From positions 137,584 through 201,583 of the forward strand of contig NZ_LGEC01000002.1 of NCBI RefSeq assembly GCF_001279585.1: a stretch of DNA of 64,000 nt, in the 5' to 3' direction. A program made the position numbers and the translations under genes. Each line of letters opens with the position of its first letter. Position 1 is the stretch's first letter. This document shows positions 23,774 through 32,185 of this stretch, piece after piece. This stretch comes from Nocardiopsis sp. NRRL B-16309 (GTDB lineage: Bacteria > Actinomycetota > Actinomycetes > Streptosporangiales > Streptosporangiaceae). Below the pieces are notes generated by a model, which was not told the origin of the DNA, ran no database searches, and was given only the letters and a program-made list of their open reading frames with translations.

Positions 23774-24985
23774 TCACACGGTGGAGGAGAACACCTCCTC
23801 GCGCGCGCGTTCGAGGGCGTGCAGCAGCGCCCCCCGGACCACGGGGCTGCCCTCGACCGTGCCCTGCGCGACCTCGGTGGCGTTGGGCCCGATCCTGGCG
23901 GTCGCCGCCTCCACCCGCGCGGCCAGCTTGGCGCCGCCCGCCCTGGCCACGTCGCCGCCGAGCACCACCAGGCCGGGGTCGATGACGACGCTGACGGCGG
24001 CCACCCCGCGCGCGAGGCGTTCGGCGAAGGCGTCGAGGAAGGCGTCGGCGTCGGGGGTCCCGGCCGCGGAGGCGGCGCTGACGACGTCCACCACGTCCTC
24101 ACCGGTGATGCCGTGCTCGGCCGCCAGCCGGACCACCTGGTTGGCCTTGACCAGGGCCTGGAACCCGTGGGGCAGGTCCTCGGAGTGGTCCCTCAGCGAC
24201 TCGTAGCCACCGGACAGCCCGATGTCGCTGGGCATCGGCGCGCCCGGCACCGGCAGGTAGCCGATCTCGCCCGCGCCGCCCGAGCGGCCGCGGTGGATGC
24301 GCCCGTCGATCATCGTGGACATGCCGACGCCGCCCGCCGCGCTGAGCCAGATCAGCACGAACTCGGCCACCCCGGAGGCGGCGCCCTCGGCGTGCTCGGC
24401 CAGGGCGGCCAGGTTCACGTCGTTCTCGATCACCACCGACCGCTTGAGATCGGCCCGCAGGGCCTCCAGCACCCCCTCGTGCCAGGACATGAGATCGAAG
24501 GAGAAACGGATGTCGCCCGTGCGCGGATCGACGACGCCGGGTGTGCCTATGACGCAGGCGCGGACCCGGTCGAGGGGGACCCCCGCCTTCTCCGCCAGGC
24601 GCATCACCGCGGTGTGCACCAGCGCGACGGGATCGTCCGAGGCGCTGGGGTCGACGCTCACCTCGCTGATGACGCGGCCGGTGATGTCGGCGATCGTCGC
24701 CGTCACGCGGCTCGCGCTGACGTCCAGGGCCGCGACGTAAGCGCTTTCTGGGACGACCGCGTAGAGCGCCGCGTTGGGCCCGCGGCCGCCGGCCTTGCTG
24801 CCGACCACGCGGACCAGGTCGCGTTCCTCCAGCCGGGCCAGGAGCTGGGAGGCGGTCACCTTGGACAGTCCTGTTCTCGTGCCCAGCTGCGTCCTGGTCA
24901 GCGGACCGGCGGAGAGGAGCAGTTCCAGCGCCGCGCGGTCGTTGAGCTGGCGTAGCAGCCGGGGAGTTCCCGGACGTTGAGACAT
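23774..24985 (-). CDS. ROK-family transcriptional regulator
   Basis: 403 residues: a winged helix-turn-helix at about 10-70 (LTRTQLGTRTGLSKVTASQLL) followed by a ROK sugar-sensor domain with GTPGVVDPRTG near 165, IENDVNLAALAEH near 205 and GRSGGAGEIGYLPV near 250. The zinc-binding cysteine cluster found in many ROK kinases is absent, as expected for a pure regulator. It is divergent from a sugar ABC importer and a GH3 enzyme, so it likely represses them until an amino sugar or its phosphate binds. A perfect palindrome at 25014-25026 lies 28 bases upstream of its start. Confidence 0.92.
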   Translation of the reverse strand: MSQRPGTPRLLRQLNDRAALELLLSAGPLTRTQLGTRTGLSKVTASQLLARLEERDLVRVVGSKAGGRGPNAALYAVVPESAYVAALDVSASRVTATIADITGRVISEVSVDPSASDDPVALVHTAVMRLAEKAGVPLDRVRACVIGTPGVVDPRTGDIRFSFDLMSWHEGVLEALRADLKRSVVIENDVNLAALAEHAEGAASGVAEFVLIWLSAAGGVGMSTMIDGRIHRGRSGGAGEIGYLPVPGAPMPSDIGLSGGYESLRDHSEDLPHGFQALVKANQVVRLAAEHGITGEDVVDVVSAASAAGTPDADAFLDAFAERLARGVAAVSVVIDPGLVVLGGDVARAGGAKLAARVEAATARIGPNATEVAQGTVEGSPVVRGALLHALERAREEVFSSTV

Positions 24986-25013
24986 AACCGTGACACCTCA
25001 CCCTGTTTTTATT

Positions 25014-25026
25014 AGGAAAGTTTCCT
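25014..25026. promoter_or_regulatory. Perfect palindrome AGGAAAGTTTCCT, probable ROK operator
   Basis: Six-base arms around a central G in a short AT-rich patch (25000-25040) between the ROK gene and the sugar importer. Its position over the ROK promoter region suggests autoregulation and control of the divergent importer, whose first start codon is 220 bases away. Confidence 0.6.
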
Positions 25027-25246
25027 GTTAATTTAGCTCACAACCTCACAGGAGGTCACGTCCCGAAAGGTCCGAGTCGTTCGCGGACACGGACCCCTCG
25101 GCACCCGCACCGGCGGGGCGGCCAACGTGCGATCCCAGCACAGTTCCCACACAGTCGTCGAAGCGGTCGGATCACCTATGATCCCAGGCCGCGTCGAGCA
25201 CAGGCGTCGAGCCCCAGCGCGCCGTGCGAAGGGAGACAGGTACACC

Positions 25247-26533
25247 ATGAAGTTCACCAAGATCGCCGCGGCCTCGGCCGTGGTCATGCTCGCCGCCGCC
25301 TGTGGCGGAGGTTCCGACGAGGGCGGCGGGGGCGGCTCCGCCGAAGGCCCCGAGACCCTCACCGTGTGGCGGATGGGTGACGCCACCGAGGACCAGAACG
25401 CCTTCATGGACTCGGTCTCCGAGCAGTACCAGGAGCTCTACCCCGACACCGAGGTCGACGTGCAGTGGGTCCCCTGGGGCGAGTTCTCCCAGCGGTTCCA
25501 GACGGCGATGGTCAGCGGCGGCCCCGACGTCGTCGAGATCGGCAACGACCAGGTTCCCACGTGGGCCGACGCCGGCGCGCTCTACGACGTCGCCGAACTG
25601 GCCGAGGGCTGGGAGGACCGCGAGGACATCCTGGAGGGCGCCTACGCCAACGGCACCTTCGGCGACGCCCAGTACAGCGTCCCGTGGTACAGCGGCGTCC
25701 GCGCCCTCTGGTACAACGCCGACTGGCTGCGCGAGCTCGGCCACGAGCCGCCCGCGACCTGGGACGAGCTCCTGGAGGTCTCGGCCGACATCGAGGACGA
25801 GTACGACGTTCCCGGTTTCGCCGCTCCGACCGACTTCCTCAACGGCATCGCCAGCTTCGTGTGGGCCAACGGCGGCGAGTTCGCCACCCTCGAGGGCGAG
25901 GAGTGGACCGGGCAGCTGGACTCCCCCGAGACCACCGAGGCCCTGGAGTTCTACGCGGACCTGACGGTGGACGGGGTGTCGCCGAGCGCCTGCATCGGTC
26001 TGAACGAGGTCGACTGCGCGCACGCCGACTTCGTCAACCGCGACCTGGGGATGTTCATCGACGGTCCGTGGGCGAGGGCCCAGCTGGAGGACCTGAACGA
26101 CGAGCACGCCGACCAGTGGGCCACCGCGCCCATCCCCGGTGTGGACGGCATGGCCCCCGCCTTCGGCGGCGGCTCCGACCTGGCCGTGTGGGGCACCTCT
26201 GAGCACCCCGAGGCCGCGTTCGACTACATCACCACGCTGAACAGCAAGGAGAACGCGCTTCCCTACAACGAGGTCTCCTCGATGTTCCCGACCTACGGCG
26301 ACGTGCTGGAGAGCGAGACCTTCCAGAACGACCCCGTCCTGGCCGGCGCCGCCACCCAGGCCACCGGCGACCTGCGCCTGTTCCCGGACACCCCCAACTG
26401 GGGCCACGTCCAGTGGGAGCTGACCACGGTCCAGACCGCCGTGCAGCGCATGGCCGAGGGCGAGTCCGCGGACGACGTGCTCCCCGAGCTGAACGACGAG
26501 CTCACCGAGGCGCTCAACCGCCCCACCGAGTAG
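25247..26533 (+). CDS. Sugar ABC transporter substrate-binding lipoprotein
   Basis: 428 residues, extracellular solute-binding protein family 1. The signal peptide MKFTKIAAASAVVML ends in LAAAC, a lipobox, followed by a Gly/Ser linker. The mature protein has the family pattern VVEIGNDQVPTWADAGAL and NGGEFATLEGEEW and is strongly acidic. ATG 25247 follows GGGAGACAGG. It is the first gene of an importer with two permeases and a GH3 glycosidase. No ATPase gene is present; in streptomycetes such importers borrow the shared ATPase MsiK. GH3 and ROK context suggests N-acetylglucosamine or chito-oligosaccharides as substrate (inference). Confidence 0.93.
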   Translation: MKFTKIAAASAVVMLAAACGGGSDEGGGGGSAEGPETLTVWRMGDATEDQNAFMDSVSEQYQELYPDTEVDVQWVPWGEFSQRFQTAMVSGGPDVVEIGNDQVPTWADAGALYDVAELAEGWEDREDILEGAYANGTFGDAQYSVPWYSGVRALWYNADWLRELGHEPPATWDELLEVSADIEDEYDVPGFAAPTDFLNGIASFVWANGGEFATLEGEEWTGQLDSPETTEALEFYADLTVDGVSPSACIGLNEVDCAHADFVNRDLGMFIDGPWARAQLEDLNDEHADQWATAPIPGVDGMAPAFGGGSDLAVWGTSEHPEAAFDYITTLNSKENALPYNEVSSMFPTYGDVLESETFQNDPVLAGAATQATGDLRLFPDTPNWGHVQWELTTVQTAVQRMAEGESADDVLPELNDELTEALNRPTE

Positions 26534-26570
26534 TCACAGAGCAGCCACGGCCGCGCGCTCCCGCGCACGG

Positions 26571-26627
26571 CTAGGGCGTGTTCCGCAGGTACTCGCCCTA
26601 GGGCGGCCGTCGGACCGACGGCCGCCC
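26571..26627 (+). terminator. Two adjacent hairpins between binding-protein and permease genes
   Basis: First CTAGGGCG (26571-26578) pairs with CGCCCTAG (26594-26601); next GGGCGGCCGTCGG (26601-26613) pairs with its complement at 26615-26627. They lie just after the binding-protein stop and before the first permease. Such structures usually stabilise the upstream message or cause partial termination, giving more binding protein than permease. Confidence 0.55.
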
Positions 26628-26653
26628 CGTCCAACCGCCAGGTGAGAACAGCC

Positions 26654-27640
26654 ATGACACAAACGCTGGAACGCGCCACCACCCCTGACGATCCGCAGGG
26701 GCCCCGGCCGCGCATCCGCTCGAAGCTGGTGCCGCGACGCCGAGCGCTCGCGCCCTACCTCCTCATCCTCCCCGCCCTCACGGCCCTGGCCGTGGTCCTG
26801 CTCTGGCCGATCGTCCAGATGGTGTGGATGTCGCTGCACGACTACGGGCTGCGGCAGCTCCAGGGCCAGGAAGCGGAGTGGAACGGCTTCGCCCACTACA
26901 CAGCGGTCCTGACCGACGCGCGCTTCTGGGAGATCTTCCGGAACACGATCGTCGTGTGCCTGGCCATGGTGGTCGTGACGATGGTCCTGGGAACCCTCGT
27001 GGGCATCCTGCTCAACAAGCTCCCCACCTGGGCCTCCACCATCCTCGGCCTGGGCCTGATGCTGGCCTGGGCCACGCCCGTCATCAGCGCCGCGATCGTC
27101 TACCGGTGGCTCTTCGACACGCGGTACGGCCTGTTCAACTCGATCATGGCGGCGCTGCCGGACTGGCTCGTGGGATCGGGCTGGGAGGAGTTCAACTGGT
27201 TCAACTCCCCGAGCACGCTCTTCCCGATCCTGATCGTCACCGTCGTGTGGCAGTCGTTCCCGTTCGTGGCGATCAGTGTGCTGGCCGGGCTCAAGAGCAT
27301 CCCGAACGAGCTCTACGAAGCCGCCCGCATGGACGGCGCCGGCGCCTGGAAGAGCTTCTGGAACGTCACGTTCCCCATGCTGCGGCCGCTGTTCGCGCTG
27401 CTGCTCGTCCTCCAGGTGATCTGGGACTTCCGGATCTTCACGCAGCTGTTCATCCTCGCCGGCGGCGTCACCAACCGCGAGGTGGCCCTGCTGCCCGTCT
27501 ACATCTACCAACTCGGCTTCGCCTCGACCCCGCCGAACTACGGCATGGGGTCGGCGATCGCCGTCATCATGACCGTCCTGGTCCTCGCGATCACCGCGTA
27601 CTACCTGCGAGTGATGATCCGCCAGGGGGAGACCCGATGA
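26654..27640 (+). CDS. Sugar ABC transporter permease (MalF/UgpA-like)
   Basis: 328 residues with six predicted membrane helices, beginning after a charged N-terminal 30 residues. The EAA loop that contacts the ATPase is seen as LYEAARMDGAGAWKSF near residue 222. It is an inner-membrane partner of the second permease, whose ATG overlaps its stop by four bases (ATGA). Confidence 0.93.
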   Translation: MTQTLERATTPDDPQGPRPRIRSKLVPRRRALAPYLLILPALTALAVVLLWPIVQMVWMSLHDYGLRQLQGQEAEWNGFAHYTAVLTDARFWEIFRNTIVVCLAMVVVTMVLGTLVGILLNKLPTWASTILGLGLMLAWATPVISAAIVYRWLFDTRYGLFNSIMAALPDWLVGSGWEEFNWFNSPSTLFPILIVTVVWQSFPFVAISVLAGLKSIPNELYEAARMDGAGAWKSFWNVTFPMLRPLFALLLVLQVIWDFRIFTQLFILAGGVTNREVALLPVYIYQLGFASTPPNYGMGSAIAVIMTVLVLAITAYYLRVMIRQGETR

Positions 27641-28518
27641 ACAACGTCCACCGCATGCGCAGGACCGCCGGCAGGGTCGGCCTGTACACCGCGGCCCTCG
27701 CGGTCCTGGCCTTCGCGGTCTTCCCGGTCTACTGGGTCCTGGCCACCGCGCTGCGGCCCACCGGGGAGATCTTCACCCGCGAGCCCACGCTCCTGCCGCG
27801 CACGATCACCTTCGAGCACTTCGAGCGCGTCCTGTCCGGGGTGCTCATCCCGGGGACCTCGTTCTGGTCGTTCCTCACCAACAGCCTCATCGTGACCCTG
27901 GGCGCGGTCATCGTCGCGGCGCTGCTGTCCCTGCTCGCGGCGGTCGGCGTCGCGCGGTACCGGTTCCGGCTGCGCTCGGTGTTCATCGTCCTGCTGCTGG
28001 TCATCCAGATGGTGCCGGTCGAGGCGCTGATCATCTCGCTGTTCGTCAACTTCTTCCACCTGGGCCGGACCCTGGACATGGAACTGGTGAACAACCTCGC
28101 CGGCGTGTTCGTGGTCTACGTCGCGGTGTCCCTGCCGATCACCATCCTGATGGTCCGCAACTTCGTCAACGCCGTGCCCAAGGACCTGGAGGAGGCCGCG
28201 GCCATCGACGGCGCCGGCAGCTGGACCATCTTCTGGCGCATCCTCATGCCGCTGGTCGCGCCCGGACTCGCCGCGGCGAGCATCTTCGCCTTCATCACCT
28301 GCTGGAACGAGTTCGTCGTCGCGTTCACGTTCCTGCAGAACAACACGGGCGCCTACACGCTGCCAATCTCGCTCCAGTACTACTTCGGCGCCGTGTCCAT
28401 CGAGTGGGGGTCGATCATGGCCGCCTCCACCCTGCTGACCGTGCCGGTGATGATCTTCTTCCTGATCGTCCAGCGCCGCATGGTCTCCGGCCTGACCATG
28501 GGCGCGGTCAAGGGCTGA
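27637..28518 (+). CDS. Sugar ABC transporter permease (MalG/UgpE-like)
   Basis: 293 residues, six predicted helices. The EAA loop appears as LEEAAAIDGAGSWTIF near residue 187, with the usual C-terminal MVSGLTMGAVKG. It overlaps the preceding permease gene by ATGA and is followed after 160 bases by the GH3 gene. No ATP-binding subunit follows. Confidence 0.93.
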   Translation: MNNVHRMRRTAGRVGLYTAALAVLAFAVFPVYWVLATALRPTGEIFTREPTLLPRTITFEHFERVLSGVLIPGTSFWSFLTNSLIVTLGAVIVAALLSLLAAVGVARYRFRLRSVFIVLLLVIQMVPVEALIISLFVNFFHLGRTLDMELVNNLAGVFVVYVAVSLPITILMVRNFVNAVPKDLEEAAAIDGAGSWTIFWRILMPLVAPGLAAASIFAFITCWNEFVVAFTFLQNNTGAYTLPISLQYYFGAVSIEWGSIMAASTLLTVPVMIFFLIVQRRMVSGLTMGAVKG

Positions 28519-28601
28519 CTCCGCCGCCTCCGGCCCCCGCCCCGCCCCTCACCCGCGGGTCGGCACCGCCCCGACGCCCGGTGCCGGCCCGGCCCCGTCT
28601 G

Positions 28602-28643
28602 CCACCACCACCCTCAACGGACGGCCCCCGGCCGCGGTCCTTG
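28602..28643 (+). repeat. Dispersed repeat copy 1 (after permease stop)
   Basis: Core CCTCAACGGACG followed by the hairpin GGCC-CCC-GGCC (28623-28633) and GCGGTCCTT. The gap 28519-28678 between permease and GH3 gene holds nothing else recognisable except the ribosome site before ATG 28679. Confidence 0.7.
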
Positions 28644-28678
28644 TGGTGGACTCTCACGCTCACCGAACGGAGTTCGTC

Positions 28679-30157
28679 ATGTCGAACGACCCGACCCTGG
28701 CGCGCCTGGCCAACGCCACGCTGCTGGTCCCCTTCGAGTCCCACCACGCCCCGCGCTGGCTGTTGGAGGGGCTGGCGGACGGCATCGCCGGTGTCTGTCT
28801 GTTCCACAACAACCTGGACGGCTCCGAGCAGGTGACCGCGCTGAACGCGCGGCTGGCCGAGGCCGCCGACACGCCGCTGATCTCCCTGGACGAGGAGGGC
28901 GGCGACGTCACCCGGATCGGGCAGGCGCACGGCAGCGACTACCCCGGCAACGCCGCCCTGGGCACCGTCGACGACACCGACCTGACCCGCCTGACCCACC
29001 GCTCGCTCGGCGGCCGCCTGGCCGGCCTGGGCTTCAACATGGACCTGGCGCCGTCCGTCGACGTCAACGTCGCCGACGACAACCCGGTCATCGGGACCCG
29101 CTCCTTCGGCGCCGACGCCGACCTGGTGGCCCGGCACGCGGCGGCGGCCGTGCGGGGCCTGCAGGAGGCCGGGGTCGCCGCGTGCGCCAAGCACTTCCCC
29201 GGCCACGGAGCGACCTCACAGGACTCCCACCACGTGCTGCCCCGCGTGGAGGCCGACCTGGACCTGCTGCACCGGCGCGAGCTGGCCCCGTTCCGGGCGG
29301 CCGTCGAGGCGGGCGTCCGCACGATCCTGACCGCGCACATCGAGATGCCGGCCCTGGGCGGCGACGGCCCCGCCACGCTCACGCCGAGCATCCTCAACGG
29401 CCTGCTCCGCGACGAGCTGGGCTTCACCGGGGTCGTGATGAGCGACGCCATGGACATGGACGGCGTCAGCGGCCGCATCGGCATCCCCGAGGCCAGTGTG
29501 CGGGCCGTCGCCGCGGGCTGCGACCTGCTGTGCCTGGGACGCTTCGTCTACGCCGACCAGATCGAGCGGGTGCGCGCGGCCCTGATCGACGCGGTCCGCG
29601 AGGGCCGCCTGTCCGGCGAGCGCCTGGAGGAGGCCGCCGAGCGCACGGACGCGCTGCGGGCGTGGATCCGCGAAGCCGCCGACCGCAGGGCCGCCGCCGC
29701 CGAGACCGACGGCATCGGCCTGGCCGGGGCCCGCCGCGCGGCCAGGGTGGACGGTGAGCTGCCCGCGCTCGCGGACCCGTTCGTCGTCGAGGTCGACGCG
29801 CCCGCCGGCATGGCCGTGGGCGAGGTCCCGTGGGGCCTGTCCGGTTGGTTCCCCGACGTGCGGCGGGTCGCTCCCGACGCCGCCGGAGCCGACCGGCTGG
29901 CCGCCGAGGCCGTCGGCCGCGACCTGGTCGTCGTGGTGCGCGACGCGCACCGCCACCCCGAGGCCAGGGAGCTCGTCAGCCGCCTGCTCGCGGCCCACCC
30001 CGCCGCGGTGGTCGTGGAGATGGGCCTGCCCATCTGGCGGCCCGACTGCGGGGCCTACGTGAGCACGTACGGCGCCGCGCACGTCAACGCGCGCAGCGCC
30101 GCCGAGCTGCTGGGCGCCGGCGGCACGGTCGGCGCCGCGGTCCCGCCCCGCGGCTGA
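28679..30157 (+). CDS. Glycoside hydrolase family 3 protein, beta-N-acetylglucosaminidase (NagZ) type
   Basis: 492 residues, no signal peptide, so cytoplasmic. The GH3 hallmark KHFPGHGATSQDSH places the His/Asp dyad characteristic of the NagZ branch at about D182 and H184; the nucleophile is Asp256 in VMSDAMDMDG. This branch removes N-acetylglucosamine from chito-oligosaccharides or muropeptides. A C-terminal 150-residue region follows the barrel. ATG 28679 is used (ACGGAG before it). Being last in the importer gene set, it probably cleaves the imported amino-sugar disaccharide. Confidence 0.9.
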   Translation: MSNDPTLARLANATLLVPFESHHAPRWLLEGLADGIAGVCLFHNNLDGSEQVTALNARLAEAADTPLISLDEEGGDVTRIGQAHGSDYPGNAALGTVDDTDLTRLTHRSLGGRLAGLGFNMDLAPSVDVNVADDNPVIGTRSFGADADLVARHAAAAVRGLQEAGVAACAKHFPGHGATSQDSHHVLPRVEADLDLLHRRELAPFRAAVEAGVRTILTAHIEMPALGGDGPATLTPSILNGLLRDELGFTGVVMSDAMDMDGVSGRIGIPEASVRAVAAGCDLLCLGRFVYADQIERVRAALIDAVREGRLSGERLEEAAERTDALRAWIREAADRRAAAAETDGIGLAGARRAARVDGELPALADPFVVEVDAPAGMAVGEVPWGLSGWFPDVRRVAPDAAGADRLAAEAVGRDLVVVVRDAHRHPEARELVSRLLAAHPAAVVVEMGLPIWRPDCGAYVSTYGAAHVNARSAAELLGAGGTVGAAVPPRG

Positions 30158-30191
30158 CCCGGTCCGCGACGCGCCCGGAGCCGGCATCCGC

Positions 30192-30217
30192 CCTCCGGCG
30201 CCACGTGGCGCCGGAGG
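30192..30217 (+). terminator. Perfect 26-bp palindrome after the GH3 gene
   Basis: CCTCCGGCGCCAC followed directly by its complement, 34 bases after the stop codon. Likely terminator of the importer/GH3 transcript. The rest of the gap to 30400 holds no gene. Confidence 0.6.
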
Positions 30218-30400
30218 CTCGCCGTCGGCGGTGGAAGCCCCCGCTGCGCGCACGGCGCTCCGGGGTCGACGGCGGTCGACGGGCGGGACACGTCACCGAT
30301 GTCCCCGAAAGCAGGTCGGAGAAGTATCCTTAGGGGGCAGCATCCCGGTCGGCCGCGTTCCCGCGGACGGCCGGTGCCCCATTCGCCCTTGAAAACACGG

Positions 30401-30406
30401 CATAAT
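30401..30406 (+). promoter_or_regulatory. -10 hexamer CATAAT, leaderless-type promoter of the Rrf2 gene
   Basis: CATAAT, six bases, then ATG 30413. No -35 box at the proper distance was found. Confidence 0.45.
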
Positions 30407-30412
30407 CACAGC

Positions 30413-30877
30413 ATGCGCCTTTCAGCCCGGGTCGACTACGCGCTACGCGCGGCAGCGGAGCTCGCTGTCGCCGGCGAAGGGCCGGTGACGGCGGAGCAGC
30501 TCGCGCGTGCTCAGTCCATCCCCGGAAAATTCCTGGAGAACATCCTCACCCAACTGCGCCGTGCCGGCCTGGTGCGCAGCCAGCGCGGCCCCGTGGGCGG
30601 CTACTGGCTGGCCCGTCCGGCCGCGGAGATCTCCCTCGCGGACATCATCCGCGCGGTCGACGGCCCCCTGGCCAACGTTCGCGGCGAACGCCCCGAACAC
30701 GTCGACTACGACGGCGCCGCCCGCAGCCTGCAACAGGTGTGGATCGCGCTGCGCGCCAGCGAGCGGTCCATCCTGGAGGGTGTCAACCTCCAGCACCTGG
30801 TGACCAACGAGTTGCCCGAACCCGTCCGCGCGCTCGCCGAGGACCCCGAGGCCTGGGTGAACCACACCCACCGTTGA
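30413..30877 (+). CDS. Rrf2-family transcriptional regulator lacking cysteine
   Basis: 154 residues. The winged helix fills residues 1-65 with SIPGKFLENILTQLRRAGLV and the family wing RSQRGPVGGYWLARP. The later region, where IscR and NsrR carry three cysteines for an iron-sulfur cluster, has none; the whole protein has no Cys. It therefore cannot hold a cluster in the IscR manner. Its target is unknown; it stands alone between the GH3 gene and clgR. Confidence 0.9.
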   Translation: MRLSARVDYALRAAAELAVAGEGPVTAEQLARAQSIPGKFLENILTQLRRAGLVRSQRGPVGGYWLARPAAEISLADIIRAVDGPLANVRGERPEHVDYDGAARSLQQVWIALRASERSILEGVNLQHLVTNELPEPVRALAEDPEAWVNHTHR

Positions 30878-30940
30878 GTGTTGTGTTCGGGCGCTTCACG
30901 CCGGGTCCTTCGCCGTCGCCCGCGCCTGCGCTCGTGCCCG

Positions 30941-31000
30941 CACCGTCGCCCGCCACCACCCCCAACGGACGCCTACGGCGCGGTCCTTTCTGCTTCGGCC
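30941..31000 (+). repeat. Dispersed repeat copy 2 (after Rrf2 stop)
   Basis: CCGTCGCCCGCCACCAC, then CAACGGACG and hairpin CGCC-TAC-GGCG (30970-30980) and CGGTCCTTT. Upstream, from the stop codon on, GTGTTCGGGCGC-TCACGC matches the sequence that follows sbcC at 62910. The gap 30878-31049 has no gene. Confidence 0.75.
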
Positions 31001-31049
31001 CGACCGGCCCAGGGGTCCCGGCGAGCGGTAGGGGTTCGACCCGTGACAA

Positions 31050-31087
31050 GAAGGAGCCGACCGCCCGGAGGGGTGGTCGGCTCCTTC
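31050..31087. terminator. 13-bp hairpin between Rrf2 gene and clgR
   Basis: GAAGGAGCCGACC pairs with GGTCGGCTCCTTC around a 12-base loop, between converging genes. Probable bidirectional terminator. Confidence 0.7.
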
Positions 31088-31132
31088 ACGTCGTCACGGT
31101 GAAATTGGACTGACATACGGACCCGGCGGGGG

Positions 31133-31489
31133 TCAGACCCCCACCATGTCGGCGACCTGGGGAACGCGATCCGGTACCGGCTCGATGCCGAGGTCCTGCG
31201 CTGGAACGGAGTCGGACGCGACCGCGTCACCGAGCAGTGCGGCCTCCTGGAGCTCGGCGAGGGCCAGCTGGTCCGAGACCTCTCTCAGCACCTGCGAGAG
31301 CGGGACCCCGAGGGCCCCGCAGATCGAAGAGAGCAGTTCGGAAGAGGCTTCCTTCTGCCCGCGCTCGACCTCCGACAGGTATCCGAGGGACACACGTGCA
31401 TCGGCCGACACCTCGCGGAGGGTGCGGCCCTGGCGCTGGCGCAGCCGCCTGAGCACGTCACCAAGTAGGTGACGAAGCAGGACCATCAT
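31133..31489 (-). CDS. clgR: ClgR-type XRE transcriptional regulator
   Basis: 118 residues: one HTH (about 14-70) with LREVSADARVSLGYLSEVERGQKEASSE broken here as LREVSADARV and GYLSEVERGQKE, which is the near-invariant ClgR signature. ClgR activates clp protease genes in actinobacteria and is itself degraded by ClpP. The protein ends MVGV rather than the usual Ala-Ala degradation tail. Location after cinA-pgsA is the conserved one. ATG 31489 and 31486 are adjacent; GGGAGGGAG precedes both. Confidence 0.9.
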   Translation of the reverse strand: MMVLLRHLLGDVLRRLRQRQGRTLREVSADARVSLGYLSEVERGQKEASSELLSSICGALGVPLSQVLREVSDQLALAELQEAALLGDAVASDSVPAQDLGIEPVPDRVPQVADMVGV

Positions 31490-31648
31490 TCGCGCTCCCT
31501 CCCACCGGTAGCGACCTTCATATACAACACCGTACCTGCCCCACGCCCGATTCGGGCACCTCTTGTCGTCCTGTTCGCTGGAGGGGGAACCGCGTCCCGG
31601 TGTGGTTTTGTTCCCGGGAAACGGGTAGGGGGCGCCGCCCCGACGGAG

Positions 31649-32185
31649 TCAGAACCGGGTGCCGCCCGCCGCGTCCCCGCGGACGGCCGAGTCCAGCAGC
31701 GCCAGAGCGCCCTCGACCGTGGCGTATCGGATACCCCCACGATCACCGGTGAAACGAAAGGCATGGGCCGCGGAGTTCCCGGAGGGCCCGGCGACGGCCG
31801 CGTAGACGGTGCCCACGGGCTGTCCGTCCTGCGGTTCCGGCCCGGCGACGCCCGTCACCGCGACCGCGAAATCCGCGCCGAGCAGGCGGCGCGCGCCCGT
31901 GGCCATGGCCTCGGCCACATCCGGGTGGACGGCGCCGTGGGCGGCCAGGAGGTCCTCCGGGACGCCGAGGAGGTCGGCCTTGGTCCGGGTGGCGTAGGTC
32001 ACCACGCCGCCGCGGTAGGTGGCCGAGGAGCCGGGCACGGCGGTCAGGTGCGCACCGATCAGCCCGCCCGTGAGCGACTCCGCGGTGGCACAGGTGGCAC
32101 CGCGCGCCAGCAGGGACTCGTGGGCCGCCTGGGCGGCGGCCACCGCGGCGACCTGCAGGCTCAGGTCCTGGCCGCCCCCGGTCAC
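31649..32185 (-). CDS. CinA C-terminal-domain amidohydrolase (PncC-like)
   Basis: 178 residues containing only the nicotinamide-mononucleotide deamidase domain: TAESLTGGLIGAHLT near 29-43, RGGVVTYAT near 57 and AVTGVAGPEP near 108. The N-terminal molybdopterin-like domain of full CinA is absent, as in other actinobacteria. Start GTG 32185 overlaps the pgsA stop (GTGA). Acts in pyridine nucleotide recycling. Confidence 0.9.
   Translation of the reverse strand: MTGGGQDLSLQVAAVAAAQAAHESLLARGATCATAESLTGGLIGAHLTAVPGSSATYRGGVVTYATRTKADLLGVPEDLLAAHGAVHPDVAEAMATGARRLLGADFAVAVTGVAGPEPQDGQPVGTVYAAVAGPSGNSAAHAFRFTGDRGGIRYATVEGALALLDSAVRGDAAGGTRF

Noticed and set aside
31572..31590. ClgR operator before clgR (GTTCGC then GGGAAC)
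   Set aside because: The second half-site does not match GCGAAC and the spacing is off by a base.
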